Positions 28,472 to 38,792 of a DNA stretch of 64,000 nt are shown here, in pieces. The notes under the pieces were generated by a model. The model was not told the DNA's origin. It searched no databases and saw nothing but the letters and a program-made list of their open reading frames with translations. This DNA comes from Priestia koreensis (GTDB lineage Bacteria; Bacillota; Bacilli; Bacillales; Bacillaceae_H): the NCBI RefSeq assembly GCF_001274935.1, contig NZ_LILC01000011.1, positions 285,668 to 349,667 on the forward strand. The letters run 5' to 3'. The first letter of the stretch is position 1; each line of letters begins with the position of its first letter. The translations under genes and the position numbers were made by a program.

Positions 28472-30013
28472 GATGAAGCGTCGAAAAACGTTAAAGCGTT
28501 TGAGCTCTTCTTTTGTTACGAGCTTCAAGCACACTAGGAGTAGCAAATAGAGAAGGGAAGTGAAGACGATGCTTGCTAGTGTGCGTACAGAGAGCGGTTG
28601 AGTATGAAAGAAATGCATGTAGGAAAAGTGTCCGGCATACCCTGAGGCAAACATCACCAAAAAACTCTTCACATAATCTCTTACATAAAATGTATACGAA
28701 ATTCGCTTTACGACAGTTGCTAAGTGAAGCAAGGTAACAAGAAGAATCCCAACTACAATGGCGAGTGCGGCACCCATAATGCCAAAGGAAGGACGAGTGG
28801 CTAGTAGAAAAATCAAGCCAGTTTTAATAAATGCGCCGACAAAGCTGTTAATCATCGCAGCCCTTGCCAAATCAAGAGCTTGTAGAACGGCTTGCAGCGG
28901 TCCTTGAAAATAATAAAAAATAAAAAAGGGTGCCATCACTTTTACGAACACCGCGGCATTTGCATTTCCATACATAAGCGTCATGAGCGGTTCCGCGAAT
29001 ACATAAAGAACGACGACGGATAGTCCACCTGTCACGAATGAAAGGCGAAGAGCTTGATGTAGTTGGTATTCAATCTGCTTTTGTTTGTTCTGTGCTAACG
29101 CCTCACTAATTGCTGGAACGAGCGATGTGGACAGTGAGACAGTTACAAATGATGGAAGCATTAGAAGGGGAAGCGCAAGACCTGTGAGCTCACCATATTG
29201 TTTTGTAGCGATGCTTGCCGTTACTCCTGCAATAGCTAAGCTCTGTGCAACAACGATTGGTTCTAAAAACCAGGCGACCGATCCGATAGCGCGACTCCCT
29301 GTTGTCGGCAGGGCAATTCTCATCAAGTCTTGAAACGTGTTTTTTCCTGCTTTAACAGATGAGAGAAACTGGCGACGAATGCGAATTTTCTTCTTAAGCT
29401 TAAACATCGAGAGCATGTAAATGAGCGAAGCGAGTTCACCAATGACGGCAGAGATCATTGCTCCTGCTGCTGCATACTCAACTCCGTACGGAAGAAAGGC
29501 TTTTGTACAAACGGCAATTAAAGTGATCCGAATGACTTGCTCAATTACTTGTGAATAAGCAGCAGGCTTCATTTGCTGCAGACCTTGGAAGTATCCTCTA
29601 ATAACCGATGAGATCGCAATGATTGGAATAACAGGGGTAATGGCGAGAAGAGGATAATACGTTCGTTCATCTGTAAAAAGGTTGTGTGAAATAAAAGAAG
29701 CAGACATGAGCAGCGCGACGGTAAAAATGCCGCTAAGTATCGAAGTAATGCTCAAGGAGACGACGATAATTTTTTTGATTTTCGACCGATCTCCAATAGC
29801 TTCTGCCTCTGCAACGAGTTTTGAAATCGCAACAGGAAGGCCAAGCTGCGTGAGGGTCATGACTAAAAAGAGAGTAGGCATCACCATCATATAAAGACCT
29901 ACGCCTTCTTCTCCGACGACCCGTGCAAGGACAACTCGGTTAATAAAACCAAGTACTCGCGTAATAAGACCTGCAACGATTAATACAATAGTTCCCTGTA
30001 AAAATTTAGACAT
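28463..30013 (-). CDS. spoVB: Stage V sporulation protein B (MOP-superfamily flippase)
   Basis: SpoVB is a polytopic membrane protein of the MATE/MurJ-like exporter superfamily needed for spore cortex formation; it is proposed to flip a peptidoglycan precursor. The 516 residues form about 14 hydrophobic segments. The N-terminus has LITRVLGFINRVVLARVVGEEGVGLYMM and the middle part MLPSFVTVSLSTSLVPAISEALA. It is transcribed alone on the - strand. Confidence 0.95.
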   Translation of the reverse strand: MSKFLQGTIVLIVAGLITRVLGFINRVVLARVVGEEGVGLYMMVMPTLFLVMTLTQLGLPVAISKLVAEAEAIGDRSKIKKIIVVSLSITSILSGIFTVALLMSASFISHNLFTDERTYYPLLAITPVIPIIAISSVIRGYFQGLQQMKPAAYSQVIEQVIRITLIAVCTKAFLPYGVEYAAAGAMISAVIGELASLIYMLSMFKLKKKIRIRRQFLSSVKAGKNTFQDLMRIALPTTGSRAIGSVAWFLEPIVVAQSLAIAGVTASIATKQYGELTGLALPLLMLPSFVTVSLSTSLVPAISEALAQNKQKQIEYQLHQALRLSFVTGGLSVVVLYVFAEPLMTLMYGNANAAVFVKVMAPFFIFYYFQGPLQAVLQALDLARAAMINSFVGAFIKTGLIFLLATRPSFGIMGAALAIVVGILLVTLLHLATVVKRISYTFYVRDYVKSFLVMFASGYAGHFSYMHFFHTQPLSVRTLASIVFTSLLYLLLLVCLKLVTKEELKRFNVFRRFIKR

Positions 30014-30058
30014 GGCATCATTCCTGCCTTCTCAAACAAAAAATTATTTTATACAATA

Positions 30059-30089
30059 CTTATATGCACCAAGTATGACCAAGCATGAC
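30059..30089 (-). promoter_or_regulatory. Candidate sigma-E promoter of spoVB
   Basis: On the - strand GTCATGCT (complement of 30082-30089), 15 bp, CATATAAG (complement of 30059-30066); each box matches 6 of 8 sigma-E consensus bases. It lies 46 bp upstream of the spoVB start. spoVB is sigma-E dependent in B. subtilis. Confidence 0.42.
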
Positions 30090-30144
30090 AAGTTATCACA
30101 GGATGTATTTTTTGAATAATAAAAATAATGAGGTGTGAATAAGG

Positions 30145-30435
30145 ATGCCGATGTACGAAGAAGATTACAAACGGCTTTTGCCGGTCATTCAAAGTAAGGT
30201 AGAGGAATTTAAGCTGTTTGGGTATGGTCACGTAGAATTTGAGGAGATTTGGTCGTTTTTGTGTAATAAAAAGTGGAAGAAAGAAAAGGCTGTTCCACCG
30301 CTTTACCAAGCTGTTAATGACGTACTATCTACCAAAATAAGCGATGTTATGAATTACATGACGATGGAGTCATTTAAAAGCAGTGCTAGCACTAAGATGA
30401 GCGACTTGGGTGACTTGAGCGATTTATTTTCTTAA
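30145..30435 (+). CDS. comN: ComN-like post-transcriptional regulator
   Basis: This 96-residue hydrophilic protein begins MPMYEEDYKRLLPVIQSKVEEFKLFGYGHV and matches the small post-transcriptional regulator family of ComN (YrzD). In B. subtilis ComN affects comE mRNA and localises to poles and septa through DivIVA. Its position between spoVB and secDF agrees. The SD is GAGGTGTG. Assignment rests on family resemblance and position. Confidence 0.78.
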   Translation: MPMYEEDYKRLLPVIQSKVEEFKLFGYGHVEFEEIWSFLCNKKWKKEKAVPPLYQAVNDVLSTKISDVMNYMTMESFKSSASTKMSDLGDLSDLFS

Positions 30436-30450
30436 AGCTTTGACCTTTAT

Positions 30451-30479
30451 TTGACAGAGCCTTGCTTATCCATGATAAT
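30451..30479 (+). promoter_or_regulatory. Sigma-A promoter of secDF
   Basis: TTGACA (30451-30456), 17 bp, GATAAT (30474-30479), about 87 bp before the secDF start. Confidence 0.75.
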
Positions 30480-30565
30480 AGGAATGTTAATGCACTTTTC
30501 TGTTTTTTTAGTCTCAGGTATTTTAGCATTTTTTTGCTTACATAATGAAGGAGGAACTTTTTCTG

Positions 30566-32815
30566 ATGGTAAAAAAAGGACGGATTGTTGCTTTTTTTCT
30601 CATAACTATAGTCTTATTTGGACTTATAGGGGCAACAGTCTCTAACATCACGAAGGATATTAAGTTGGGTCTCGACCTTCAGGGTGGCTTTGAGGTTCTG
30701 TACAAAGTAAAGCCAGCCAAAAAGGGTGACGTCATCAACGACAATGCACTAAAAAGTACAGTACAAGCCTTAGAACAACGTGTCAACGTGTTAGGGGTTA
30801 GCGAACCAAACATTCAAATTGAAGGTAAGGATCGCATTCGTGTTCAATTAGCTGGTGTTAAGAATCAGCAAAAAGCACGTGATATTTTATCTACACAAGC
30901 TAAGTTAACATTTCGTGATGTAAATGACAAAGTGTTAATGGATGGAACAGATTTGGCTCAAAATGGTGCAAAGCTTTCATACGATCAAAATAATCGTCCA
31001 AGCGTCGCACTAAAGCTAAAAGATGCAAAGAAATTCAAAAAAGTAACACAGCAAATTTTAAACATGGGTCAGGGTAAAAACCTGCTTGTGATTTGGTTAG
31101 ACTTTGAACAAGGAAAAGATTCCTATCAAAAAGAAGCTGTGAAACCGAATCCAAAGTATCTATCGGCGGCTTCTGTTAGCCAAGTATTAGATACAAACGA
31201 TGTAAGCATTAGCGGAGGTGGGTTCACGGTTTCAAGTGCAACTCAGCTAGCGAAGCTATTAAACGCAGGTGCTTTGCCTGTACAATTAGATGAGATTTAT
31301 TCAACATCTGTTGGCGCGAAATTCGGTCAAGAGGCGATGCATGATACGATTTTAGCAGGACTTATTGGGGTAGCCGTTATTTTCTTATTCATGCTATTCT
31401 TCTACCGTCTACCAGGATTAATTGCCGTTATTACATTAAGTGCATACATTTATTTGATTCTTGTTGTGTTTGACTGGATGAATGCAGTCTTAACACTTCC
31501 AGGAATTGCAGCCCTTATCCTAGGGGTCGGGATGGCTGTTGATGCCAACATTATTTCGTACGAGCGGATTAAGGACGAGCTGAAATCTGGTAAGTCTGTT
31601 ATGTCAGCGTTCCGTGCGGGGAACCGTCGCTCTTTCGCGACAATCTTAGATGCTAACTTAACGACGATTTTAGCAGCGATCGTTATGTTCGTATACGGAA
31701 ACAGCTCGGTAAAAGGATTTGCAACAATGCTGATCATCAGTATTTTAGCTACATTTATCACAGCTGTTTATGGAACACGTTTCTTATTAGCACTATGGGT
31801 GAATAGCCGTGCGCTTAATAAAAAGCCAGGTTATTTTGGTGTTCGAAAATCAGACATCCAAGACCTTGGGAAAGACAACGGAAATCTTCGCATTCCAACT
31901 CGTTGGGACTTTATTGATTTTGTGAAATTCCGTAAAGCATTCTTTATCTTCTCAGGACTTTTAACAGTAGCAGGAATTGTACTGTTACTGACGCTCAAGC
32001 TAAATCTAGCCGTTGACTTTACGAGTGGGACGCTCGTGCAAGTAGAAAGCAATAAACCACTGACAGCAGAAGTATTGAAGGATGATTTTAAATCGCTTGG
32101 TTTAGAAACTGATGACGTGGTGTTAGCAGGTAAAGACAGCAAAGGCGCTCGTGCTCGTTTTATCGGAGCATTCCCGAAAGACAAAGTGGCGGATGTGAAA
32201 GATTATTTTGATAAAAAATATGGTTCAGAGCCAAGTATCAGTACCGTATCACCAGCCGTTGGTAAAGAGCTTGCACGTAATGCCATCTTAGCGGTTATCA
32301 TTGCGTCAATCGGGATCATCATTTATGTAACGTTCCGCTTTGAGTTCTACATGGCGCTTGCAGCCGTCATTGCCTTATTGCATGATGCGTTCTTGATCGT
32401 CACATTCTTTAGTTTAACAAGGTTGGAAGTAGATCTGAACTTCATTGCCGCCGTTCTTACGATTATCGGTTACTCGATTAACGATACGATCGTAAGCTTT
32501 GACCGTATTCGTGAGCATATGAAGAACGATCCAATTAGAACACCAGATGACTTAACGTATATCGTAAACCGAAGCCTGCGTGAAACATTTACGCGTTCGA
32601 TTAATACGGTATTAACCGTTATCATCACGGTTGTAGCGCTCCTTTTATTCGGAAGCAGCTCACTAACAAACTTCTCTATCGCCTTATTAGTAGGGCTTAT
32701 CATGGGGGCATATTCATCATTATTTATTGCCGCTCAGCTTTGGTTAGTTTGGAAGAAAAAGCAGCTTTTCGGAAATGGAACAGAGCTTTTAAAACCAATT
32801 GAAAAGAAAAAATAA
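30566..32815 (+). CDS. secDF: Fused protein translocase subunit SecDF
   Basis: SecDF is a proton-driven accessory translocase that pulls secreted proteins outward. The 749-residue natural SecD-SecF fusion has two six-segment RND-type halves. Motifs include GLDLQGGFEVLY and GVGMAVDANIISYERI in the SecD half, and NLAVDFTSGTLVQV and YSINDTIVSFDRIREH in the SecF half. The open frame starts at ATG 30545, but this overlaps the SD AAGGAGG (30548-30554). ATG 30566 (MVKKGRIVAFF) matches the family start. Confidence 0.97.
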   Translation: MVKKGRIVAFFLITIVLFGLIGATVSNITKDIKLGLDLQGGFEVLYKVKPAKKGDVINDNALKSTVQALEQRVNVLGVSEPNIQIEGKDRIRVQLAGVKNQQKARDILSTQAKLTFRDVNDKVLMDGTDLAQNGAKLSYDQNNRPSVALKLKDAKKFKKVTQQILNMGQGKNLLVIWLDFEQGKDSYQKEAVKPNPKYLSAASVSQVLDTNDVSISGGGFTVSSATQLAKLLNAGALPVQLDEIYSTSVGAKFGQEAMHDTILAGLIGVAVIFLFMLFFYRLPGLIAVITLSAYIYLILVVFDWMNAVLTLPGIAALILGVGMAVDANIISYERIKDELKSGKSVMSAFRAGNRRSFATILDANLTTILAAIVMFVYGNSSVKGFATMLIISILATFITAVYGTRFLLALWVNSRALNKKPGYFGVRKSDIQDLGKDNGNLRIPTRWDFIDFVKFRKAFFIFSGLLTVAGIVLLLTLKLNLAVDFTSGTLVQVESNKPLTAEVLKDDFKSLGLETDDVVLAGKDSKGARARFIGAFPKDKVADVKDYFDKKYGSEPSISTVSPAVGKELARNAILAVIIASIGIIIYVTFRFEFYMALAAVIALLHDAFLIVTFFSLTRLEVDLNFIAAVLTIIGYSINDTIVSFDRIREHMKNDPIRTPDDLTYIVNRSLRETFTRSINTVLTVIITVVALLLFGSSSLTNFSIALLVGLIMGAYSSLFIAAQLWLVWKKKQLFGNGTELLKPIEKKK

Positions 32816-32822
32816 GCGTCAC

Positions 32823-32857
32823 GAGAGGATTCACGTTTAAGTGGGTCCTCTTTTTTA
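32823..32857 (+). terminator. Terminator after secDF
   Basis: AGAGGA and TCCTCT arms with an inner CAC/GTG pairing are followed by TTTTTT. Confidence 0.82.
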
Positions 32858-32905
32858 TGGAAGCTTTTTATGAAGGGGCTCCTTTTTCTGCAGAGGTGCT
32901 TGCGA

Positions 32906-32934
32906 TTGCTCAAGTTAAATCCCTTTAGTATAAT
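32906..32934 (+). promoter_or_regulatory. Sigma-A promoter of recJ
   Basis: TTGCTC (32906-32911), 17 bp, TATAAT (32929-32934). Transcription from here gives a leader of about 130 nt containing two hairpins. Confidence 0.65.
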
Positions 32935-32946
32935 GAGGTGTAACTT

Positions 32947-33050
32947 CTATTAGAGATAAAAAGGATCTAATAGTGAAGCAATGGACCGGGAATTCTCGAG
33001 CACCGTTCCCCACTTTGCGTGAGTGAAGTGGGGTTCTTATTGCTCGGGAA
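32947..33050 (+). promoter_or_regulatory. Structured leader upstream of recJ
   Basis: Hairpin A has 8-bp arms CTATTAGA (32947-32954) and TCTAATAG (32966-32973). Hairpin B is two-tiered: the outer 10-bp stem TTCTCGAGCA (32993-33002)/TGCTCGGGAA (33041-33050) encloses CCCCACTT (33008-33015)/AAGTGGGG (33026-33033). No T-run follows, so it is not a simple terminator. I do not recognise a known riboswitch; the function is unknown. Confidence 0.5.
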
Positions 33051-33073
33051 CTGACAGAAAAAGAGGTGAAAGC

Positions 33074-35434
33074 ATGCTAAAATCAAAAAGGCGTTGGAAC
33101 ATCCAACAACCAAATAACGAAGCAGTAGAAAACTTAGCAAAGGATTTAAATATTCCACCTTTAATCGCCTCGTTGCTGATTAACCGTGGCATGACGACAA
33201 AAGAATCTGCCTCACAGTTCTTAAATATAGAGAATCAATCTTTTCACGATCCGTTTCTATTAGACGGAATGGATCGCGCTGTAGAACGTATTCATAAAGC
33301 GATTGAAAACAACGAAAAGATTATGATTTACGGAGATTACGATGCTGATGGGGTAACAAGTACATCGGTTATGTTGACGGCGTTGCAACAGCTTGGAGCG
33401 GATGTGGATTTTTACATCCCCAACCGCTTTTCGGAAGGATATGGTCCGAATGAAGAGGCTTTTCGTTTTATTGACGAGCAGGGCTACACGCTAGTCATTA
33501 CGGTTGATACAGGGATTTCCGCTGTTCACGAGGCACAGGTAGCAGAGGGGCTTGCGTTTGATCTCATTATTACGGACCACCATGAACCAGGCCCTATTTT
33601 GCCTTCCTGCTATGCAATTTTACATCCGAAGAAGCCTGGCAGTCATTATCCTTTTGGTCATCTAGCAGGGGTGGGGGTTGCCTTTAAACTTGCTCATGCG
33701 TTACTTGGTGAAGTACCGGAGCATTTATTAGAGCTCGCAGTTATTGGGACAATCGCCGACTTGGTACCGCTAACGGGTGAGAATCGTTTGATTGCAAAAA
33801 AAGGCTTAAAGCGTCTAGCGTATTCACAGCGACCTGGACTGAAGGCTCTTTTTAAAGTATGTAACGTGAAGCAACAAGAGCTGACGGAGGATTCCATTGG
33901 TTTTGCACTCGCACCACGTATTAATGCGGTCGGTCGTCTTCAAGATGCTGATCCTGCTGTTGAACTGATCATGTCCCAAAATGAAGAAGAGGCCTTTCTT
34001 TTAGCGGAGGAAATTGATCGCTTAAATAAGGAACGTCAAGCGTTAGTGAATGAAATTACAGAAGAAGCCATTCGAAAAGTGGAAGAGATTTACCCACCTT
34101 CTGAAAATGCTGTTCTCGTCATTACAGGTGAGGGCTGGAACGCAGGTGTAATCGGAATTGTCGCCTCTCGTTTGGTTGATCGCTTTTATCGTCCGACCAT
34201 CGTTCTGAGCGAGGATCATGAAAAGGGCGTGGCAAAAGGCTCGGCACGGAGTATCGCTGGGTTTGATCTATTTGCGAACTTATCAACCTGTCGTGAGATT
34301 TTGCCTCACTTCGGTGGACATCCAATGGCAGCAGGGATGACGTTGAAACTTGAAGACATAGCGGAGCTTCGCGAACGTCTAAATCAACTGGCAAAAGAAG
34401 TGTTAAGTGATGAAGATTTTATTCCCGTTACGTCGATTGATGTTTCATGTAAAGTAGAAGACGTGACAATTGAAGCGATTGAACAGCTTCAGCTCATGGC
34501 TCCGTTTGGGATGAACAATCCAAAACCGAAAGTAGCGATTGCACCGTCAGCGATCCAATCGATTCGAAAAATTGGCGCGGACCAAACACATATGAAGCTT
34601 GTAATTGAAGACAATGGACAAGCGCTTGATGCGATTGGCTTTGGTTTTGGTTATTTATATGAAGATATTTCACCACTTGCAGAAATCTCATTAATTGGGG
34701 AATTAAATATTAATGAGTGGAATAATATTCGTAAGCCACAGCTTATGATCGAGGATATGGCTGTTAATGATTGGCAGTTGTTTGATCTTCGCGGTCTACG
34801 CGACCCTGCACGATTCTTCCATTCCACGTATCACGAGAAGATGACGCTACTTGCGTTCTCAGAGGAGACGCTGACACACGCAGCCCTTCAAGCCTATCGT
34901 GATCAAATTGTGCTTGTTCAAAGCGTAGACGAAGCGAAGCAAGTATCTGTAGAGGATGAGACGATCGTGCTACTAGATCTGCCAACGTCTTCTGAACTGA
35001 TCGAAGGCTTGTTTGCAGGTCGTGTGCCGGCCCGTATCTATGCGATTTTCTTTACGGCTGAGAATCATTTCTTTGATACGATTCCAACGCGTGAGCATTT
35101 TAAATGGTATTACGCGTTTCTAACAAAAAAGAGTCCATTCGATCTAAAACGTTATAAAGAAGAGCTTGCTATTTACAAAGGCTGGACAAAAGATACGATC
35201 GACTTCATGTCACAGGTGTTTTTTGAGCTAGAATTTGTTACAATAGAAAATGGTCTGATTTCATTGATGAAAAATAGTCCAAAACGTGATTTAATAGAAT
35301 CTGTGACTTTTCGTCACAAACAAGAGCACATTCAAATTGAAAAAAACTTTCTTTATACATCATATGCACATTTGAAAAGTGTGTTTGAACAGGTTTTTAA
35401 GCGTGCGTCAATTAATGAGGAGGCAACAAAATAA
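33074..35434 (+). CDS. recJ: Single-stranded-DNA exonuclease RecJ
   Basis: RecJ is a 5'-3' ssDNA exonuclease of recombination and repair. The 786-residue Bacillus-type protein has DHH motifs ([27 protein letters not shown]), the DHHA1 motif FGGHPMAAG, an OB domain and a long C-terminal extension. The start is ATG 33074 ([14 protein letters not shown]) with SD AGAGGTGAAAGC; the open frame to 33023 would run back into the leader hairpin. The stop overlaps the apt start (TAATG). Confidence 0.96.
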   Translation: MLKSKRRWNIQQPNNEAVENLAKDLNIPPLIASLLINRGMTTKESASQFLNIENQSFHDPFLLDGMDRAVERIHKAIENNEKIMIYGDYDADGVTSTSVMLTALQQLGADVDFYIPNRFSEGYGPNEEAFRFIDEQGYTLVITVDTGISAVHEAQVAEGLAFDLIITDHHEPGPILPSCYAILHPKKPGSHYPFGHLAGVGVAFKLAHALLGEVPEHLLELAVIGTIADLVPLTGENRLIAKKGLKRLAYSQRPGLKALFKVCNVKQQELTEDSIGFALAPRINAVGRLQDADPAVELIMSQNEEEAFLLAEEIDRLNKERQALVNEITEEAIRKVEEIYPPSENAVLVITGEGWNAGVIGIVASRLVDRFYRPTIVLSEDHEKGVAKGSARSIAGFDLFANLSTCREILPHFGGHPMAAGMTLKLEDIAELRERLNQLAKEVLSDEDFIPVTSIDVSCKVEDVTIEAIEQLQLMAPFGMNNPKPKVAIAPSAIQSIRKIGADQTHMKLVIEDNGQALDAIGFGFGYLYEDISPLAEISLIGELNINEWNNIRKPQLMIEDMAVNDWQLFDLRGLRDPARFFHSTYHEKMTLLAFSEETLTHAALQAYRDQIVLVQSVDEAKQVSVEDETIVLLDLPTSSELIEGLFAGRVPARIYAIFFTAENHFFDTIPTREHFKWYYAFLTKKSPFDLKRYKEELAIYKGWTKDTIDFMSQVFFELEFVTIENGLISLMKNSPKRDLIESVTFRHKQEHIQIEKNFLYTSYAHLKSVFEQVFKRASINEEATK

Positions 35435-35946
35435 TGGATTTAAAGCAATATGTAACAATTGTAGAAGACTGGCCAAAACCAGGGATTAGATTTAAAGATA
35501 TCACTACGCTGATGGACAACGGTGATGCATACCGTTATGCAACAGATCAAATTATGGCTTATGCAAAAGACAAATCAGTTGATCTAATCGTTGGACCAGA
35601 AGCACGTGGATTTATTATCGGTTGTCCAGTTGCTTACGCACTTGGAGTAGGCTTTGCTCCTGTACGTAAAGAAGGAAAGCTTCCACGCGAAGTAATCAAA
35701 GTGGATTACGGCTTAGAATACGGGAAAGATGTTCTAACAATCCACAAGGATGCAATCAAACCAGGACAACGTGTATTAATTACGGATGACCTTCTTGCAA
35801 CAGGTGGTACAATTGAAGCGACAATCAAACTTGTCGAAGATCTTGGCGGTGTTGTAGCGGGTATTGCATTCTTAATCGAGCTTACGTATTTAGATGGCCG
35901 CGAAAAATTAGACAACTATGATGTTTTAACGTTAATGCAATACTAA
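35434..35946 (+). CDS. apt: Adenine phosphoribosyltransferase
   Basis: Apt salvages adenine to AMP with PRPP. The 170-residue protein has the PRPP loop [13 protein letters not shown] and PEARGFIIG. The SD GAGGAGG lies in the end of recJ. A terminator follows. Confidence 0.98.
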   Translation: MDLKQYVTIVEDWPKPGIRFKDITTLMDNGDAYRYATDQIMAYAKDKSVDLIVGPEARGFIIGCPVAYALGVGFAPVRKEGKLPREVIKVDYGLEYGKDVLTIHKDAIKPGQRVLITDDLLATGGTIEATIKLVEDLGGVVAGIAFLIELTYLDGREKLDNYDVLTLMQY

Positions 35947-35961
35947 GCACATTTCTGTAAG

Positions 35962-35988
35962 AAAAGCACCTCATGAGGTGCTTTTTTT
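35962..35988 (+). terminator. Terminator after apt
   Basis: A 10-bp perfect palindromic stem AAAAGCACCTCATGAGGTGC ends in seven T residues. Confidence 0.92.
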
Positions 35989-36028
35989 GTACCGATTGAT
36001 AGTTTTTCCTGAGAAGGTCTTTACATCT

Positions 36029-36057
36029 TTGAAAATTTTCAAGATAATAGATACAAT
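36029..36057 (+). promoter_or_regulatory. Sigma-A promoter of relA
   Basis: TTGAAA (36029-36034), 17 bp, TACAAT (36052-36057), 34 bp before the relA start. Confidence 0.75.
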
Positions 36058-36091
36058 ATGGATTTACAAAATGCTTATAAAAGGTGATTTC

Positions 36092-38287
36092 ATGGCAAAC
36101 GAGCAAGTGCTAACAGCTGAACAAGTGATTGACCAGGCTAAAACCTATTTGTCAGAAAGAGATGTCGCATTTGTCCAGCGAGCATATGAATTTGCAAAGG
36201 ATGCTCACAAAGAACAGTATCGAAAATCTGGTGAGCCTTATATTATACATCCGATTCAAGTAGCTGGCATATTAGTGGACTTAGAGATGGACCCTGATAC
36301 AATAGCAACTGGTTTTTTACATGATGTAGTAGAAGATACAGAAGTGACGCTAGAACAGATTAGTGACAGCTTCAACAAAGAAGTAGCTATGCTAGTAGAT
36401 GGTGTAACAAAGCTCGGTAAAATTAAGTACAAATCAAAAGAAGAGCAGCAGGCAGAAAATCATCGCAAAATGTTCGTTGCGATGGCACAGGATATTCGTG
36501 TTATTCTCGTCAAGCTTGCAGACCGCCTTCATAATATGCGTACGCTTAAACATTTACCGCAGGAAAAACAACGACGAATTTCCAATGAAACGCTGGAAAT
36601 TTTTGCACCTCTTGCGCATCGTTTAGGGATTTCTGCGATTAAATGGGAGCTAGAAGATACAGCTCTTCGCTACTTAAACCCGCAGCAATACTATCGTATT
36701 GTGAATTTAATGAAGAAGAAGCGTGCAGAACGTGAGGAATACCTGGATCAGGTTATTGGAGAAGTGCGTGAACGTGTGAACGAAGTGTCAATTAAAGTTG
36801 AACTTTCGGGTCGTCCAAAGCACATCTATTCCATTTACCGTAAAATGGCGTTACAAAACAAGCAGTTTAATGAGATTTACGATTTGCTTGCTGTACGAAT
36901 TATCGTCAATAGCATCAAAGATTGCTATGCCGTTTTAGGGATTATTCACACGTGTTGGAAGCCAATGCCTGGACGTTTCAAAGATTATATTGCTATGCCG
37001 AAGGCCAATATGTATCAGTCGCTTCATACGACTGTCATTGGTCCAAAAGGAGAGCCGTTAGAAGTGCAGATCCGTACAGCAGATATGCATCAAATTGCTG
37101 AATTCGGGATTGCTGCTCACTGGGCATACAAAGAAGGAAAAACGTTAACGGAGCAATCGTCCTTTGAAGAAAAAATGACGTGGTTCCGCGAAATTCTAGA
37201 GTTCCAAAATGATGCAACGAATGCAGAAGAGTTTATGGAATCGTTAAAGATTGATCTCTTTTCTGATATGGTGTACGTCTTTACGCCTAAAGGTGACGTA
37301 ATTGAGCTTCCATCAGGTTCTGTACCGATCGATTTTTCGTATCGTATTCATTCAGAGATCGGTAATAAAACCATCGGTGCGAAGGTAAACGGAAAGATGG
37401 TTACGCTCGACTACAAATTAAAGACGGGCGATATTATTGAGATTTTGACGTCCAAACATTCGTATGGGCCGAGCCCAGATTGGTTGAAGCTTGCGCAAAC
37501 ATCCCAGGCTAAAAATAAAATTCGTCAGTTTTTCAAAAAACAGCGTCGTGATGAGAACATTGAAAAGGGCAAAGAGCTCGTTGAAAAAGAAGTGCGTCAA
37601 ATGGAATTTGACGTGAAGGAAATTTTAACAGCTGACAACATCAAACGCGTTGCGGAGAAGTTCAACTTTAGCAATGATGAAGACATGTATGCTGCCGTTG
37701 GTTACAATGGAATTACGCCGTTACAAGTAGCGAATCGCCTGACTGAAAAATGGCGTAAAAAGCGTGATCAAGAGCAGGAAGCTTCCTTACAAGAAAACAT
37801 CCGTGAAGTGAAGCGCGTGAATACGACGAAGCGCAGAGATTCTGGCGTCATTGTTCAAGGCATTGATAACTTGCTTATTCGATTATCGAAATGCTGTAGT
37901 CCTGTTCCAGGTGACGATATTGTCGGATTTATCACAAAGGGGAGAGGTGTATCCGTTCACCGTGCTGATTGTCCGAACGTGCACACGGAAGACGCAGAAT
38001 CACGCCTCATTCCTGTCGAGTGGGAATCTCAGATTAAGCAAGGCAAAGAATTCAATGTGGAAATTGAAATTTCAGGATTTGATCGTCGTGGGCTGTTGAA
38101 TGAGGTTCTTCAAGCTGTGAATGAAACGAAGACGAACATTTCCGCCGTATCGGGTCGATCTGACCGTAATAAGATGGCCACGATTAACATGTCTATTTCC
38201 ATTCATAACATTAGCCATTTACACAAAGTCGTCGAACGAATTAAGCAAATTCGTGACATCTATTCAGTACGTCGAATTATGCAGTAG
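36092..38287 (+). CDS. relA: Bifunctional (p)ppGpp synthetase/hydrolase Rel
   Basis: This long RSH enzyme governs the stringent response. The 731-residue protein has an HD hydrolase domain (HDVVEDT, about residue 70), a synthetase domain (GRPKHIYSIYRK, RFKDYIAMPKANMYQSLHTTV), TGS (about 390-450), a zinc-finger/helical region with SKCCSPVPGDDIVGFIT, and a C-terminal ACT domain. Both catalytic domains look intact. ATG 36092 follows AAGGTGATTTC and matches the family N-terminus; the longer frame from 35978 overlaps the apt terminator. dtd follows after 15 bp. Confidence 0.98.
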   Translation: MANEQVLTAEQVIDQAKTYLSERDVAFVQRAYEFAKDAHKEQYRKSGEPYIIHPIQVAGILVDLEMDPDTIATGFLHDVVEDTEVTLEQISDSFNKEVAMLVDGVTKLGKIKYKSKEEQQAENHRKMFVAMAQDIRVILVKLADRLHNMRTLKHLPQEKQRRISNETLEIFAPLAHRLGISAIKWELEDTALRYLNPQQYYRIVNLMKKKRAEREEYLDQVIGEVRERVNEVSIKVELSGRPKHIYSIYRKMALQNKQFNEIYDLLAVRIIVNSIKDCYAVLGIIHTCWKPMPGRFKDYIAMPKANMYQSLHTTVIGPKGEPLEVQIRTADMHQIAEFGIAAHWAYKEGKTLTEQSSFEEKMTWFREILEFQNDATNAEEFMESLKIDLFSDMVYVFTPKGDVIELPSGSVPIDFSYRIHSEIGNKTIGAKVNGKMVTLDYKLKTGDIIEILTSKHSYGPSPDWLKLAQTSQAKNKIRQFFKKQRRDENIEKGKELVEKEVRQMEFDVKEILTADNIKRVAEKFNFSNDEDMYAAVGYNGITPLQVANRLTEKWRKKRDQEQEASLQENIREVKRVNTTKRRDSGVIVQGIDNLLIRLSKCCSPVPGDDIVGFITKGRGVSVHRADCPNVHTEDAESRLIPVEWESQIKQGKEFNVEIEISGFDRRGLLNEVLQAVNETKTNISAVSGRSDRNKMATINMSISIHNISHLHKVVERIKQIRDIYSVRRIMQ

Positions 38288-38302
38288 AAGGGATTTGAAA
38301 AA

Positions 38303-38749
38303 ATGCGCGTAGTGGTACAACGAGCAAAAAACGCAGCCGTAACGGTAGATGGCGAAACAGTCGGAGCGATTGACCACGGGTTGATGCTTCTTGTAGGAGT
38401 CACTCATACCGATACAAAAGAAGATGCAGAGTACGTAGCAGAAAAAATCGCCAACCTTCGCATTTTTGAAGATGAATCAGAGAAAATGAATTTCTCCTTG
38501 TTAGACGTAAAGGGTGACGTATTATCCGTATCACAGTTTACGCTGTATGGTGATTGTCGTAAAGGAAGACGACCTAACTTTATGAGCGCTGCTAAACCGG
38601 ATTATGCGAATGCCATTTATGAGCATTTTAATGAGCAGCTTCGTGCGTTAGGAACGAACGTGGAGACAGGGAAATTTGGTGCCATGATGGACGTGTCCTT
38701 CACCAACGATGGACCTGTCACGTTAATTGTAGAAAGCAAAGAAAAGTAA
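38303..38749 (+). CDS. dtd: D-aminoacyl-tRNA deacylase
   Basis: Dtd hydrolyses D-aminoacyl-tRNAs as a proofreading step. The 148-residue protein has [17 protein letters not shown], the active-site motif [10 protein letters not shown] and the C-terminal NDGPVTL (Gly-cisPro motif). It is cotranscribed with relA. Confidence 0.97.
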   Translation: MRVVVQRAKNAAVTVDGETVGAIDHGLMLLVGVTHTDTKEDAEYVAEKIANLRIFEDESEKMNFSLLDVKGDVLSVSQFTLYGDCRKGRRPNFMSAAKPDYANAIYEHFNEQLRALGTNVETGKFGAMMDVSFTNDGPVTLIVESKEK

Positions 38750-38756
38750 AAAAAAT

Positions 38757-38792
38757 GGCCCGTCAGCTTTGTGAGAGCTGGCGGGCTTTTTT
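38757..38792. terminator. Terminator between dtd and the amidase gene
   Basis: GCCCGTCAGCT and AGCTGGCGGGC arms have a T-run on the + side and an A-run on the other. It can serve both convergent genes. Confidence 0.9.

Noticed and set aside
35978..36091. N-terminal extension of relA
   Set aside because: The frame is open, but it starts in the apt terminator and covers the relA promoter; ATG 36092 matches the family start and has a good SD.
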